In this document: one piece after another, positions 9,104-18,325 of the stretch
Layout: every line of letters begins with the position of its first letter
How positions within the stretch are numbered: position 1 is the stretch's first letter
Assembly (NCBI GenBank): GCA_002361615.1
Contig: DETK01000033.1
Coordinates: 24,990-88,989 of the forward strand
Origin: Bacteroidales bacterium UBA3290
GTDB lineage: Bacteria > Bacteroidota > Bacteroidia > Bacteroidales > UBA932
Reading direction: 5' to 3'
Length of the DNA: 64,000 bases
The notes under the pieces: generated by a model
Database searches by the model: none
Told to the model about the DNA's origin: nothing
Seen by the model: only the letters and a program-made list of their open reading frames with translations
Program-made: the position numbers and the translations under genes

Positions 9104-10567
9104 ATGAAAAGATTCCTGTGCCTTGTGACGGTTTTGCTGACGCTGGCTTCGTGCGGCCCCCGGGAGCGGAATGCCACCCCGGTCCCCGGGCTGCCGGACA
9201 TCTGGCCCGACTATGTGGGCGTGACCGTTCCCGCGACGATCGCGCCTCTGGATTTCACGCTTCCCGGTGCTGAGGCACTGGACGTGCGGGTGACCGCGCC
9301 GGACGGAACCTCGCTCCGCAGCAGCGGAAAAAGCGCCACCCGCTTTTCCGAAAAGGGCTGGAAGGCGCTCCTGCAGCGCAGTGCGGGTGATTCCCTCACA
9401 GTGACGGTCAGCGGACGATTTGACGGCGCCTGGCGGCGTTATGAACCTTTCCGGATCCTTGTTTCGGGAGATGAAATCGACTATGGCCTGACGTACCGTC
9501 TGCTTGAACCGGGCTATCAGATCTACAGCAAGATGGGTACGTATGAGCGGGAACTGGGCTCCTTCCGTCAGCGTGCCCTGCTCGAGAACACGCGTTTCGC
9601 TGGCTGCGTGAACTGCCATGCGAGTTTCCGGGGCGATCCTTCCGCCTTTACGGTCCACATCCGCGGTGCCCATGGCGCCACATTGCTCACGCGTGACGGA
9701 GAGATCAAAGCCTACGATACGAAGACCGACAGCACGCTGGGCTTCTGCGTGTATCCGTACTGGCATCCATCCGGCAACTACATCGCTTATTCCACCAACA
9801 ATACCCGCCAGGGTTTCCACGCCCAGCCCGACAAACTGATCGAAGTGTTCGATCTCGATTCGGACGTCCAGATCTACGACGTGGTCAACAACCAGGTCAT
9901 TACCGCACCGCAGGTCAAGCGTCCCGGTATCTGGGAGACTTTCCCTGTATTCTCCCCCGACGGCCGGACGCTGTGGTTTACGGCAGCCGCCCAGGTGGAG
10001 ATACCCGGCGCGTTGACGCAGTCGCGCTACAGTTTGATGAAGGTCTCCTTCGATCCCGAAACCGGCACCATCGGCAAGGATGTGGAAATGGTTCTCGATG
10101 CGGCGGATTTCGACGGGAGCATCTGTTTCCCCCGTCCATCGTATGACGGGCGGTATCTGATGTTCACGCTGTGCGATTACGGAACTTTCCCCATCTGGCA
10201 TCACGAGTCCGACCTGTGGCTGCTGGATCTGGCGACGGGGGAGACCCGTCCGATGGATGAGGTCAACAGCGACGATACGGACAGTTACCACAACTGGAGC
10301 GGCAATTCCCGCTGGTTCGTCTTCTCCAGCCGCCGGGAAGATGGTCTGTTCACGCGCCTGTACATCGCGCATTTTGATGAGAACGGCGTGGCCGGAAAGC
10401 CTTTTATGCTCCCGCAGCGTGATCCGAAGCACTATTACGAGGATCTGTTCCGCTCTTACAATGTGCCGGAATTCGTGACCGGCCCGGTTCCTTTCGACCA
10501 AATACGCGCCCAGAAGGCCATCAATGCTCCTGAGCGCGAGAAGTTCGGTTTCCGCTGGTCCGACTAG
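9104..10567 (+). CDS. Beta-propeller lipoprotein with a CxxCH haem motif (copy 1)
   Basis: Predicted exported lipoprotein (487 aa) combining an N-terminal beta domain, one c-type haem-binding motif (C168-V-N-C171-H172) and a TolB/PD40-like beta-propeller (repeats such as YWHPSGNYIAYS, FSPDGRTLWF, PSYDGRYLMF). The signal ends in a lipobox, LASC. The start at 9104 (MKRFLCLVTVLL) was chosen over an in-frame upstream ATG because it begins the signal peptide. All three copies in this window share PDYVGVTVPATIAPLDF near residue 35 and HxRGxHGAT just after the haem motif. The substrate or electron partner is unknown. The gene overlaps the convergent GH5 gene by 4 nt. Confidence 0.72.
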   Translation: MKRFLCLVTVLLTLASCGPRERNATPVPGLPDIWPDYVGVTVPATIAPLDFTLPGAEALDVRVTAPDGTSLRSSGKSATRFSEKGWKALLQRSAGDSLTVTVSGRFDGAWRRYEPFRILVSGDEIDYGLTYRLLEPGYQIYSKMGTYERELGSFRQRALLENTRFAGCVNCHASFRGDPSAFTVHIRGAHGATLLTRDGEIKAYDTKTDSTLGFCVYPYWHPSGNYIAYSTNNTRQGFHAQPDKLIEVFDLDSDVQIYDVVNNQVITAPQVKRPGIWETFPVFSPDGRTLWFTAAAQVEIPGALTQSRYSLMKVSFDPETGTIGKDVEMVLDAADFDGSICFPRPSYDGRYLMFTLCDYGTFPIWHHESDLWLLDLATGETRPMDEVNSDDTDSYHNWSGNSRWFVFSSRREDGLFTRLYIAHFDENGVAGKPFMLPQRDPKHYYEDLFRSYNVPEFVTGPVPFDQIRAQKAINAPEREKFGFRWSD

Positions 10568-12345
10568 GGCGCCGCATCATAGACGCTCTGGAGCGTGTAC
10601 GCGGGGTCTTTTGTCGTGACCGCCTTGACCATCAGGTCGATAAGGCTCTTGGCTTTCTCGTCCACGAAAGCGCCGGTGCCATGGTCGATGTAGCCGTGTT
10701 TCTCCGATCCTACACCTACCGCGCCGTTGTCCCAGACGTACATCGGAAGCTGCCGGTCTGCAGCCGCTTTGCAGAAATACTCCATATAATACAGCTGGTA
10801 GGGGAAGTCGGCGTCGCTGTGGCGTGAGCAGCCCATCTCGCCCAGATACACGGGAATGACTTTGTCCAGATAAGCAGTCTTAAGCTGGTCAAAGACGGCC
10901 ACGACATTCTCTTCGTCCGTACTGCTGCAGCGGAGTGTCGGGTCGGCCGTGTGGCCCCATTGGCGGACGAGCGGGTTGTTGAGCGTATAGTTGTACGGAT
11001 CGTAGTCGTGGACGGCGACCATCAGCCGGTTTGCGCTGGTATAGTCTTTCGGCAGGACTAGCCCCGTGATGGTGAATCCGGGACTGGCCGCGTAGCCCGG
11101 GACACCCAGCCAGCGGGTGGCGTTGACGCTGCCGGTTGCGCGGACGGCGTCGACAAACACCTGATTCCATTCATTGAGCGTCCGGTATTGCGGGTCCGGG
11201 TTGTTCTTGAAAGCGTCGCTCCAGCCCCAGCCGCCGTCCTGGATCTCGTTGAAAGACTCGAAAACAAGCCATTCGCCTTTGTCCTTGAAGCGCTTGGCGA
11301 TCTGCGTCCATACGCAGAAGATCTCGTCCTTGACCTTTTCGTTGTTGGCCGCATTGTTGTAGGCCTTGCTGATGTCCTGCCAGTAGGATTCGTCGTGATG
11401 GGTGTTGACGATGGCCACCAGACCGGCTTTCTCGGCATAGCCGACGATTTCGGCGACACGGTCGAGCCACTTGTCTTCCAGCCGGTAGGCAGGGGCGGCG
11501 CCGATGTGGCCTTCCCAGGTCGTACAGATGCGGACGGCCTTGAAGCCTGCGGCCTTGACCCCGTCGAAAGTGGCCTGGGTGCACTTGGCGTTACCCCAGA
11601 CGGTTTCACTAGCCACCCCGTTGCTGATGGCATCCATGTGGTTGCCCATGTTCCAGCCGGGTCCCATGGCGTTGAACACCATTTCCGGTGTGAGGACGGT
11701 GGTGCTGGCCGTGGCGATGTCGCCTTTGGCTTCTCCAGATACGCTTACAGCTACTTTTTCACTGCCGCAGGAGATGGTTATGCTGCCTTTGCGCTCCGAT
11801 GCCGTCCGGTTGGCACCAGCCAGGATGGTGACCTTCGTCTCCCGTGCGGAGGAAATGCTCCCTGTTTCTACGATGCACCATGTAGCGTCTGAAGCGACGG
11901 TGGGCTGTTCCGACGAAGTGACGGTGAGCGTGGCTTCTCCGCCGAAGCGGTCGAAAGACACGGAGGTCTTGTCTACGGAGAGTTTAACCTGCGCGATGCC
12001 CTGCTTGACGGGGACCATCAGGCTCTGCTTGTCGCCGATGACCCGGATGGAAGTCGAGCGGCTGCTGGTACCGGTATTCTCCTTGGCCGTCACGCTCAGT
12101 TTGACGGCGTTGGAGGCATAGGCTCCCTCCTGGAGGCTGATCCAGCTGTCGGAGCAGCTGATGGTGGGCTTGATGCCACTGGTAATCGTCATTTCGATGG
12201 TTCCTCCTGCCGCCTCGAAATTGAGTTCTGCAGGAACAGACGTGAGTTTCACCGGATCGGGTTGTTCTTCCGGTTTCCCTTCGCAAGCCGGAAATACGAC
12301 CAGCAAGGTCAGGAGCGTCATCAGGGTGTTCAGGATTCTTGTCAT
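10564..12345 (-). CDS. Two-BACON GH5 endoglucanase lipoprotein (possibly GH5_4 xyloglucanase)
   Basis: Surface-anchored retaining endo-beta-glucanase (593 aa from the ATG at 12345). The signal ends in a lipobox (VVFPAC). Two BACON-like domains follow (residues about 35-210; Phe/Trp and DKTSVSFDRFGGEATLTV-type strands), then a GH5 barrel: WNMGNHMD, NTHHDE, acid/base E367 in SFNEIQDG, nucleophile E503 in YLGEMGCS. BACON-GH5 architecture is known from the B. ovatus xyloglucan endoglucanase, and xyloglucan-type exo-enzymes lie at 31-42 kb, so xyloglucan is the favoured substrate. The subfamily was not verified. It is the last gene of the minus-strand haem-propeller run, 7 nt after the upstream gene. 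Confidence 0.88.
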   Translation of the reverse strand: MTRILNTLMTLLTLLVVFPACEGKPEEQPDPVKLTSVPAELNFEAAGGTIEMTITSGIKPTISCSDSWISLQEGAYASNAVKLSVTAKENTGTSSRSTSIRVIGDKQSLMVPVKQGIAQVKLSVDKTSVSFDRFGGEATLTVTSSEQPTVASDATWCIVETGSISSARETKVTILAGANRTASERKGSITISCGSEKVAVSVSGEAKGDIATASTTVLTPEMVFNAMGPGWNMGNHMDAISNGVASETVWGNAKCTQATFDGVKAAGFKAVRICTTWEGHIGAAPAYRLEDKWLDRVAEIVGYAEKAGLVAIVNTHHDESYWQDISKAYNNAANNEKVKDEIFCVWTQIAKRFKDKGEWLVFESFNEIQDGGWGWSDAFKNNPDPQYRTLNEWNQVFVDAVRATGSVNATRWLGVPGYAASPGFTITGLVLPKDYTSANRLMVAVHDYDPYNYTLNNPLVRQWGHTADPTLRCSSTDEENVVAVFDQLKTAYLDKVIPVYLGEMGCSRHSDADFPYQLYYMEYFCKAAADRQLPMYVWDNGAVGVGSEKHGYIDHGTGAFVDEKAKSLIDLMVKAVTTKDPAYTLQSVYDAAP

Positions 12346-12352
12346 GGATTGC

Positions 12353-13822
12353 TTATTCAAATGATTCTGCGGGGGTATTCTTCCAGATGTCTCCGATGAT
12401 TTCCGCGTCGAAACCCACCGGAGCGTTGCCCAGGTCGGGGACGTTGAACGAACGGAGCATCTTGTCGTAATAGTGAGGGTCCTTCTGGGGAAGGAGGAAT
12501 GGCTTGGTTACGGTGCCGTCAGGGGAAACATGGCTGAAGAAAGGCTTTCCGAAGAGGCCGTCGTCGCGTTTGGACGTGAAGACGAACCAGTGTGCGTCAG
12601 AACTCCAGCTGTGATAGGTGTCGGAACGGTCGGCGTTGACGGCTGACATATCCAGGACAGCGCCGGTGGACAGATCCAGCAGACAGAGGTCACACTCCCG
12701 GTGGTTGATGGGAAAGGTCCCGTAGTTGGCCAGCGTGAACAGCAGCCAGCGGCCGTCGGGCGATGCTTTGGGATGGCAGACGGAGCCACCCTGCCGGGCA
12801 GCACTCCAGACCGTGTCGGCCGGCGAACCCAGGGCGCCGGTGCGGGCATCGAAAGGAATCCGGACCAGCGAATAGCGCACCTGCTCCAGTTCGGCAGGAA
12901 TCGGATGCACCTCTGCGGCGCAATAGTAAACGTAGTTTCCGTCGGCGGAGAATACGGGGAAAGTCTCGAAGACGTCTGGCCGGGCGGTTTCGGGGAACGT
13001 GTACATCCGGTTCGCGTCGAAATCTGCCACGCAGAGGTCGGAAGCCTTGTCGAAGACCTCCATCCGTTGTCCGGCTGCCGCATGCAGGGCCGGAATGATG
13101 ATGTTGGTGGAAAAAACGCCGAAACGCCCTTCGGGATGGATCTCTCCGTAAACGGTGGGGGAGATCATGGCCGAATCCCGGAGCGTGAGTTTGCGGAGCT
13201 TTCCGTTGCGGTTGAGGATTGCGCCGCCGCCCTCGCCGCGGAGGTAGAACATGGACAGGTCGCCGCGCCCCTGGGCGTGGATATGGCAGTTCATGCACTT
13301 GTTTTCGGTATGGCGCCAGTCCGAAAGGATGCGCGTGTCGAAATTCTCCAGATTCCGCTCCTGGATTTCCAGGTCATCCCAGACTTCGAAACCGGGCTCG
13401 ATGCGGCGGTAGGTCAGGTAAGGGTCGATGCGGTCGGGGGACACGTGGATTGTCCAGCTGCGGGTGGCAGTCTTTCCGTTGCTCTTCCAGCGTGCATCCA
13501 CAAGGATATCGCCGCCTGCAGCTGCGGAGATCAGGGCTGCCCAGTCTTTCTCCTTCCACACCACTTCGCGGCCTTTGAATACCCGGGAGTAGTTGCCGGC
13601 GGAGAAGAAGGTCTGGAAGCGGGATCCGGCCGGGTCGGTATAGTAGAAATTCAGCGGCGCAATATTGCAGGGGATGGTAACGTCTTGGTAATCAGGATAG
13701 ATATGGGTGATTCGCCCGGTGTTTGGTCCGAAGGGACGCGTGTCGAACTGTCTGCCGCAGGATAGAGGCAGGAGTGCCAGGAGCAGCACTGCGAGGATTC
13801 CGGTAAGCTCAGTCCTTTTCAT
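12353..13822 (-). CDS. Beta-propeller lipoprotein with a CxxCH haem motif (copy 2)
   Basis: Paralogue of the genes at 9104 and 15413 (489 aa). The lipobox is LLPLSC. The shared N-terminal block is IYPDYQDVTIPCNIAPLNF; the haem motif is C176-M-N-C179-H180, followed by FYLRGEGGGAIL, where the second His of the HxRGxHGAT pattern is replaced by Gly. Propeller repeats are FSADGNYVYYC and ASPDGRWLLFT. The start at 13822 was taken because it opens the signal sequence; it overlaps the short DUF6057 gene by 14 nt, which indicates coupling. The change at the candidate second ligand suggests this copy may bind haem differently or not at all. Confidence 0.7.
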   Translation of the reverse strand: MKRTELTGILAVLLLALLPLSCGRQFDTRPFGPNTGRITHIYPDYQDVTIPCNIAPLNFYYTDPAGSRFQTFFSAGNYSRVFKGREVVWKEKDWAALISAAAGGDILVDARWKSNGKTATRSWTIHVSPDRIDPYLTYRRIEPGFEVWDDLEIQERNLENFDTRILSDWRHTENKCMNCHIHAQGRGDLSMFYLRGEGGGAILNRNGKLRKLTLRDSAMISPTVYGEIHPEGRFGVFSTNIIIPALHAAAGQRMEVFDKASDLCVADFDANRMYTFPETARPDVFETFPVFSADGNYVYYCAAEVHPIPAELEQVRYSLVRIPFDARTGALGSPADTVWSAARQGGSVCHPKASPDGRWLLFTLANYGTFPINHRECDLCLLDLSTGAVLDMSAVNADRSDTYHSWSSDAHWFVFTSKRDDGLFGKPFFSHVSPDGTVTKPFLLPQKDPHYYDKMLRSFNVPDLGNAPVGFDAEIIGDIWKNTPAESFE

Positions 13823-14873
13823 TTCGTGCGGCAAAATAATAGTAGTACCAGTAGCTGCTGGCGAATTCTCCGCTCAGGTTCCGCGCGGAGCCGTTGTCCT
13901 GCTTGTAGATCGTGACAAAACGGTTGAAGCGTTGCAGGACAGGCTGGGTGATGTGATAATGCCGGAGATTCTCCTCCGACATGCCGCCTTTGGCGGCCAG
14001 GAAGATCAGCATGGCTTCTTCATACAGATGCGAGGCCGTCAGGGAAGGGTCATAGTCACCCACGAAAGCGTCCAGATCCTTGGTCAGCAAGTCGTAGCAA
14101 AGCAGGTAATCCAGTGCGGCCTTGTTGGTGTGGTTTGAGCCGAGCAGGACGCGGAGGATGATCGGGGTCTGGTCCATGCCATGGACCCTGTCGAAGCTGG
14201 GCAGCAGATTGCGTTTTTCCGCGATGCGCAGCTGGTAGGAGGGACTCCACTTGTCCGGGAAGCGTTCCAGCGCCCACTTCCGGTCGCGACGGGAATTGAC
14301 CAGGATGCGCAGATATTTGGAGGCTGCTTCGTAATCGCCCGTGACCAGGTTGGTTTCAGCCATGCGGCGCAGGTAGCGCGATCCCGTATGGGCGGGGGAG
14401 AACAGCATTCCAAGCATGGCGTCCCGTTCGGCCAGCGGCATATAACCCAGGGCGAACCAGACATCGCCGGCGCAGGCGATCTGGAATGGGGTGGATTTCG
14501 GCCCCACCGGGAGGAACAGTCCGCGTTCAAAGGGCTGGTAATAATCCATCAGCCGGTCGGGCAGCTGCCCCAGCATCGCATTGGCCAGATTGTAGTAGTA
14601 GGTGCCGACTTCAGATTTGAGGTCTTTTTTTGCGGCCAGTTCGGCCACTTTCTGCCAGTTTTCGCGTGAAGCTTCGACCGTCATTCCCATGACCTGCTCA
14701 GAGACCTTGTCGGGACGCCCCCAGGTCTTGCGGGCTTCTCGGGGGGAAACGCTGTTCTGGACGGCGTATTGCCGGAAGTAGGGATAGCGGAGCAGGAAGA
14801 CGCACTGGCTCAAGCCTGCCGCCAGAAGGGCGACGGCCAGGATGATGAGTACGATGCGGCCGCTTTTTCGCAT
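13809..14873 (-). CDS. DUF6057-like short form, single membrane helix plus helical domain (copy 2)
   Basis: A 354-residue relative of the C-terminal half of the DUF6057-like proteins. It keeps one N-terminal membrane segment (IVLIILAVALLAAGLSQCVFL) and the helical-repeat half, with matching stretches such as YLRRMAETNLVTGDYEAASKYL and YWYYYYFAARN, but lacks the roughly nine-helix membrane domain of copies 1 and 3. It is an intact frame with a clean start, flanked within the same operon, so it looks like a stable shortened version rather than a broken gene. It is paired with the propeller gene at 12353-13822. Function unknown. Confidence 0.65.
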   Translation of the reverse strand: MRKSGRIVLIILAVALLAAGLSQCVFLLRYPYFRQYAVQNSVSPREARKTWGRPDKVSEQVMGMTVEASRENWQKVAELAAKKDLKSEVGTYYYNLANAMLGQLPDRLMDYYQPFERGLFLPVGPKSTPFQIACAGDVWFALGYMPLAERDAMLGMLFSPAHTGSRYLRRMAETNLVTGDYEAASKYLRILVNSRRDRKWALERFPDKWSPSYQLRIAEKRNLLPSFDRVHGMDQTPIILRVLLGSNHTNKAALDYLLCYDLLTKDLDAFVGDYDPSLTASHLYEEAMLIFLAAKGGMSEENLRHYHITQPVLQRFNRFVTIYKQDNGSARNLSGEFASSYWYYYYFAARNEKD

Positions 14874-14876
14874 ATC

Positions 14877-15416
14877 CTATTCTTTTGTGAGCGGATAGAG
14901 TTGCAGCAGGAAAGCGCCCAGGATGCTGTCTTCGCCCAGGGCAAGGGCCATCTGCTGGGTGCGCGTACGATAGGCGGCATGTTCTTCCGCTGCCTCTTCC
15001 TTCATGCCTGCGTCGTACAATTGGCCCAGTCGCCTGTTGTGTTCGATGGTCAGGTCTTTCCACACCTGCAGGCTGTCGTTCTGGGGCGTGCCGCCGCCAC
15101 GGCTGTCGGGACCGATGGTGACGTAGATGTCACCGGGTTCCGTAGCTACGAGCAGGTTCTGGCCTTTGTGGCGTTCGTGCGAAATCAGGCGGAGGGTGCA
15201 CATCCAGTGCTCCCGGCCCCTGAATTCGAATTCATGGTTGTGGATGAGTACCGAATCGACGTTCTCGCGCTCCTCGTGGCCGTACGGTACGAGGAAGATC
15301 TTGACGCCTTCGAGTTCGTTGGACGTCACGCGACCGTGGATCCGGTATTCGTCGCGGCCGCAGGCGCAGAGGAGGAAAGCCGCTGCCGCGACAGTCAGGA
15401 ATAGTATCTTTTTCAT
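14877..15416 (-). CDS. DUF4369-type lipoprotein
   Basis: Small exported lipoprotein (179 aa) with a lipobox at C19 (LLCAC). The N-terminal half (YRIHGRVTS, VKIFLVPYG, VDSVLIHNHEFEFRG) has the beta-strand pattern of DUF4369, a domain often found at the N-terminus of Bacteroidetes thioredoxin-like lipoproteins. No thioredoxin CxxC follows; the C-terminal half is helical and charged. It overlaps the upstream propeller gene by 4 nt and is followed after 3 nt by the short DUF6057-like gene, so it belongs to the same operon. Function unknown. Confidence 0.6.
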   Translation of the reverse strand: MKKILFLTVAAAAFLLCACGRDEYRIHGRVTSNELEGVKIFLVPYGHEERENVDSVLIHNHEFEFRGREHWMCTLRLISHERHKGQNLLVATEPGDIYVTIGPDSRGGGTPQNDSLQVWKDLTIEHNRRLGQLYDAGMKEEAAEEHAAYRTRTQQMALALGEDSILGAFLLQLYPLTKE

Positions 15417-16861
15417 GGTTTGACCGTGGCTTGTACGCGCTCGTCGGAGAATACTTCGCGGTAAACGCCGCGGGTGTCGAAGTCAACCCGGGATTTGGTG
15501 AAGTCAGGCGCGTTGTAAGAATACAAGGTTCCGTGGTAAAGCTTCCGGGGATTCTTCTGGGGCAGTACGAAAGGCTTCGTGCAGTGCCCGTCTTCGTCGA
15601 TCGAGGCGATGTATATCTGTACATAGAGTCCGTCTTCGCGGCGGCTGGAGAAAAGGAACCAGCGGCTGGAGGAACTCCAGTTATGGAAACTTTCAGAGAA
15701 GGGGCTGTTGACCTCGTCGATGGGCCGTTTTTCGCCGGTGGAGAGATCCATCAGCCAAAGATCCGCTTCCTTGTGACTGATGGGGAAGACGCCGAAATCA
15801 GCCTGGTTGTACATCAGCCAGCGGCCGTCGTACGAAGGGCGGGGGAAGCTGACGCTGAGGCTGTCGCTGCTGGCGGGGATGACGGTTTCAATCTCGCCCA
15901 GGGCGCCGGTCTCAGGGTCGAAAGGAACACGCATCAGGTCGTAGCGGACACTGTCGACATGGCGCGGGACCTCATAGGCTTTTGCCTGGCAGAAGTACAG
16001 GGTTTTCCCGTCGGGTGTAAAGGCGGGGGAGGATTCCAGATAATCCTCTCTCGTCAGGCGGGGATCCACGATCAGGGAGTGGTCCTGCATATCCACGATG
16101 ACCAGGTCGGATGCCAGGTCGAAGACTTCGATGGTGCGCTGGTCGCCCGTCCAGAAGCACTGGCGGACGGGGTTGATGGAACCGGCGAACCAGCGGCCGC
16201 CCGGATGCCAGTAACAGTAGGCGACATTGCCTAAAGTGCTGTCAGTCTTAGTAGTTACCCATTCCCGTCGGCCATCCTGCTGGATGAGTGTGGCGCCGTG
16301 ACCTCCTCTCAGATGGAAGAGGAACTGGGCTGGATCGGTGGCATTGGCCGTATGGCAGTTCATGCACTGTCCCGGCGTCAGGGTGCTTTCGATGATGGGT
16401 TCTTCCTTGAAAGTATGGATGTCGCGCTGATAGATGCCGATGGTGCTGTAAGTGGTGTAACCGGGCGCAATTTTCCGGTAGGTCACACCGTAATCGTCGA
16501 GCGGAAGGTCGCTGACGTAGAGGATGAAATCGCGCCACTGCGTCCATTCCCCGTCCTTGCGTCCCAGGACGGTGAAGTGCAGGGTGCCGCCGGCATTCTG
16601 CCGGGTGAGGCGGTGCCATTTCCGGATGGGGAAGGCGGCAAGGCGGCCGCGGGTTTTGATTTCTCCGCCGTTGCTGCCTGTGATACGGACGAAGACGCGG
16701 TCGTATCCTTCGGGCAGGTTGAAGTTCAGGGGCGCGATCCCGGCGGGGATGGTCACGCCGATGTAGTCAGGATAAATGTCCGGAAGCTCCTCCACCATGG
16801 TGGTCTTTCCGGTACAGGCGGTCAGCAGGACCGCGGCCAGGAGCGGGAGCCATCGTTTCAT
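15413..16861 (-). CDS. Beta-propeller lipoprotein with a CxxCH haem motif (copy 3)
   Basis: Third paralogue (482 aa). The lipobox is AVLLTAC; the shared block is LPDIYPDYIGVTIPAGIAPL; the haem motif is C166-M-N-C169-H170, followed by FHLRGGHGATLIQQ, which matches copy 1 better than copy 2. Propeller repeats include CYWHPGGRWFAG, FTPDGKTLYFC and PSYDGRWLMYN. ATGA overlaps couple it both to the DUF6057-like gene upstream (16858) and to the DUF4369-like gene downstream. Predicted to be exported and lipid-anchored; haem attachment would need a c-type cytochrome maturation system encoded elsewhere. Confidence 0.7.
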   Translation of the reverse strand: MKRWLPLLAAVLLTACTGKTTMVEELPDIYPDYIGVTIPAGIAPLNFNLPEGYDRVFVRITGSNGGEIKTRGRLAAFPIRKWHRLTRQNAGGTLHFTVLGRKDGEWTQWRDFILYVSDLPLDDYGVTYRKIAPGYTTYSTIGIYQRDIHTFKEEPIIESTLTPGQCMNCHTANATDPAQFLFHLRGGHGATLIQQDGRREWVTTKTDSTLGNVAYCYWHPGGRWFAGSINPVRQCFWTGDQRTIEVFDLASDLVIVDMQDHSLIVDPRLTREDYLESSPAFTPDGKTLYFCQAKAYEVPRHVDSVRYDLMRVPFDPETGALGEIETVIPASSDSLSVSFPRPSYDGRWLMYNQADFGVFPISHKEADLWLMDLSTGEKRPIDEVNSPFSESFHNWSSSSRWFLFSSRREDGLYVQIYIASIDEDGHCTKPFVLPQKNPRKLYHGTLYSYNAPDFTKSRVDFDTRGVYREVFSDERVQATVKP

Positions 16862-18321
16862 TGTCCTGCCTCCGTTTGTTTGAGCCGCTGCCAGACGGTA
16901 TAGTACTGTGCGGCCATGAAGTTGTTCTTGTTCTGGTTGTAGAGGATGGCCATCATCAGGTCGAGTCCGTCATAGAAGGTGACGAAGTCGTCCTGGAAAC
17001 GGACGCTGCGGATGTAGGAATAGACCGGATCGGCCGCCACCAGGCTTTCATCCTGGATCATGGCCTTGCGGCCCAGGGCCCATTTGCGGTAGAAGAGACT
17101 GTGCGAGAGGATGTCAAGATACCTTTCCGCGCGGTCATACCATCCGTTGACGATGTTGCATTCGGCAATGCGGGACATGAATCGTCCGCTCTTGCGGCCG
17201 TTCTGGATGGATTCCTGGACATCGAAGATGTACTGGAGGGTGATGTTGGGCATGCCCATCATCCACAGGATTTCGGCCGAGGTGATGTCGGAAAGGTTGT
17301 CCCGGATGCTGGGCAGCACAAGGCCTTCCGTACCACATTGATAGAACTGTGTCAGGCGCTGTTCCAGCTGGCCGTTCATGAACAGGCAGAAATTCACGGA
17401 ACAGGCGCTGACGGGATTGTGGGGCTGGTATTTTTCGGCACGGGCAATGACATCCGCATAACGTTCATGGCGGATGAGCCAGTCATAGGCGAGGGTTTCG
17501 TGGACATCCTTGTCGAAGGTCATCCGTACGCCGAACCCGGTGCCCAGGACCAACAGTAGAAAAGTGACGATACCCGGCACCAGCGGATTCCTGAGCCGGA
17601 TGCCCAGTCCGCACAGCAGGAGGGTCAGGAGCGTGACGGCCGGGATGACGATCTGCAGCACGGGAAGCGACTCCACGAGCCGGTAGTAGTTAAGGCCGAA
17701 GAAAGCGTCGCGGGCAGGATATTGTGCGGCAAGAAGCCTGTATCCAGCAAAGAAAACAAGCGCGGTATAGCCCAGCATCAGCAGGTCCTGCCAACTTCTG
17801 CCCCGGATACAGGACAGCAGGACAGGAACCAGGATGACGGGGCCGGCCAGCCACCAGCCCAGCGGAATCAGCCACAGGCGATGCCAGCGGGCACGGGTCA
17901 TGGCCGGGCAGAGCGCTACGGACAGGATCAGAGCCACGGGATAGCTCACAAGCACTTCCACATCTCCCTGATAGACAAGCATCAACAGCGACGGAATGCA
18001 CGAGAGCACATAAAAACTGGGCTTATCTGCTTTGTGGGACGGGCGTGCTGCGCGCCAGACCAGCCGCTGGAGAAGAACGGCCAGCAGCGCCATGATCAAT
18101 GCGCCGGCCGTACGGGAATAGAAGAATTGCACCAGGAATTCCGACAACCAGTCTGCCGGACCGCCGGGCAACGCAAGGCGCTGGCCCAGATAGTCCCAGG
18201 TAAAGAGGAACAATTGGTTCTGCTCCTGATAGGAGATATCCTGTGGAAAGAGCCACATCCAGAACGCGAACACGGCCGCGCCCAGCAGGCTGCTTGTCAA
18301 AATCCGGTGTAATCGGTTCAT
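16858..18321 (-). CDS. DUF6057-like polytopic membrane protein (copy 3)
   Basis: Polytopic membrane protein (487 aa) heading the minus-strand run. Residues 30-75 carry the same motif as copy 1 (QEQNQLFLFTW, PGGPADWLSE, QFFYSRTAGAL), followed by about nine or ten predicted helices to residue 275. The C-terminal helical domain is roughly 100 residues shorter than in copy 1, ending shortly after FMAAQYYTVW. It overlaps the next gene by 4 nt. A terminator for the SusCD transcript lies just upstream, so this operon may have its own weak promoter or depend on read-through. Confidence 0.7.
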   Translation of the reverse strand: MNRLHRILTSSLLGAAVFAFWMWLFPQDISYQEQNQLFLFTWDYLGQRLALPGGPADWLSEFLVQFFYSRTAGALIMALLAVLLQRLVWRAARPSHKADKPSFYVLSCIPSLLMLVYQGDVEVLVSYPVALILSVALCPAMTRARWHRLWLIPLGWWLAGPVILVPVLLSCIRGRSWQDLLMLGYTALVFFAGYRLLAAQYPARDAFFGLNYYRLVESLPVLQIVIPAVTLLTLLLCGLGIRLRNPLVPGIVTFLLLVLGTGFGVRMTFDKDVHETLAYDWLIRHERYADVIARAEKYQPHNPVSACSVNFCLFMNGQLEQRLTQFYQCGTEGLVLPSIRDNLSDITSAEILWMMGMPNITLQYIFDVQESIQNGRKSGRFMSRIAECNIVNGWYDRAERYLDILSHSLFYRKWALGRKAMIQDESLVAADPVYSYIRSVRFQDDFVTFYDGLDLMMAILYNQNKNNFMAAQYYTVWQRLKQTEAGQ

Positions 18322-18325
18322 TCCT

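Noticed and set aside
13809..14873. The short DUF6057-like gene as a truncated pseudogene
   Set aside because: It has its own start, a membrane anchor, an uninterrupted frame, and tight coupling to both neighbours, so a stable short form is more likely.
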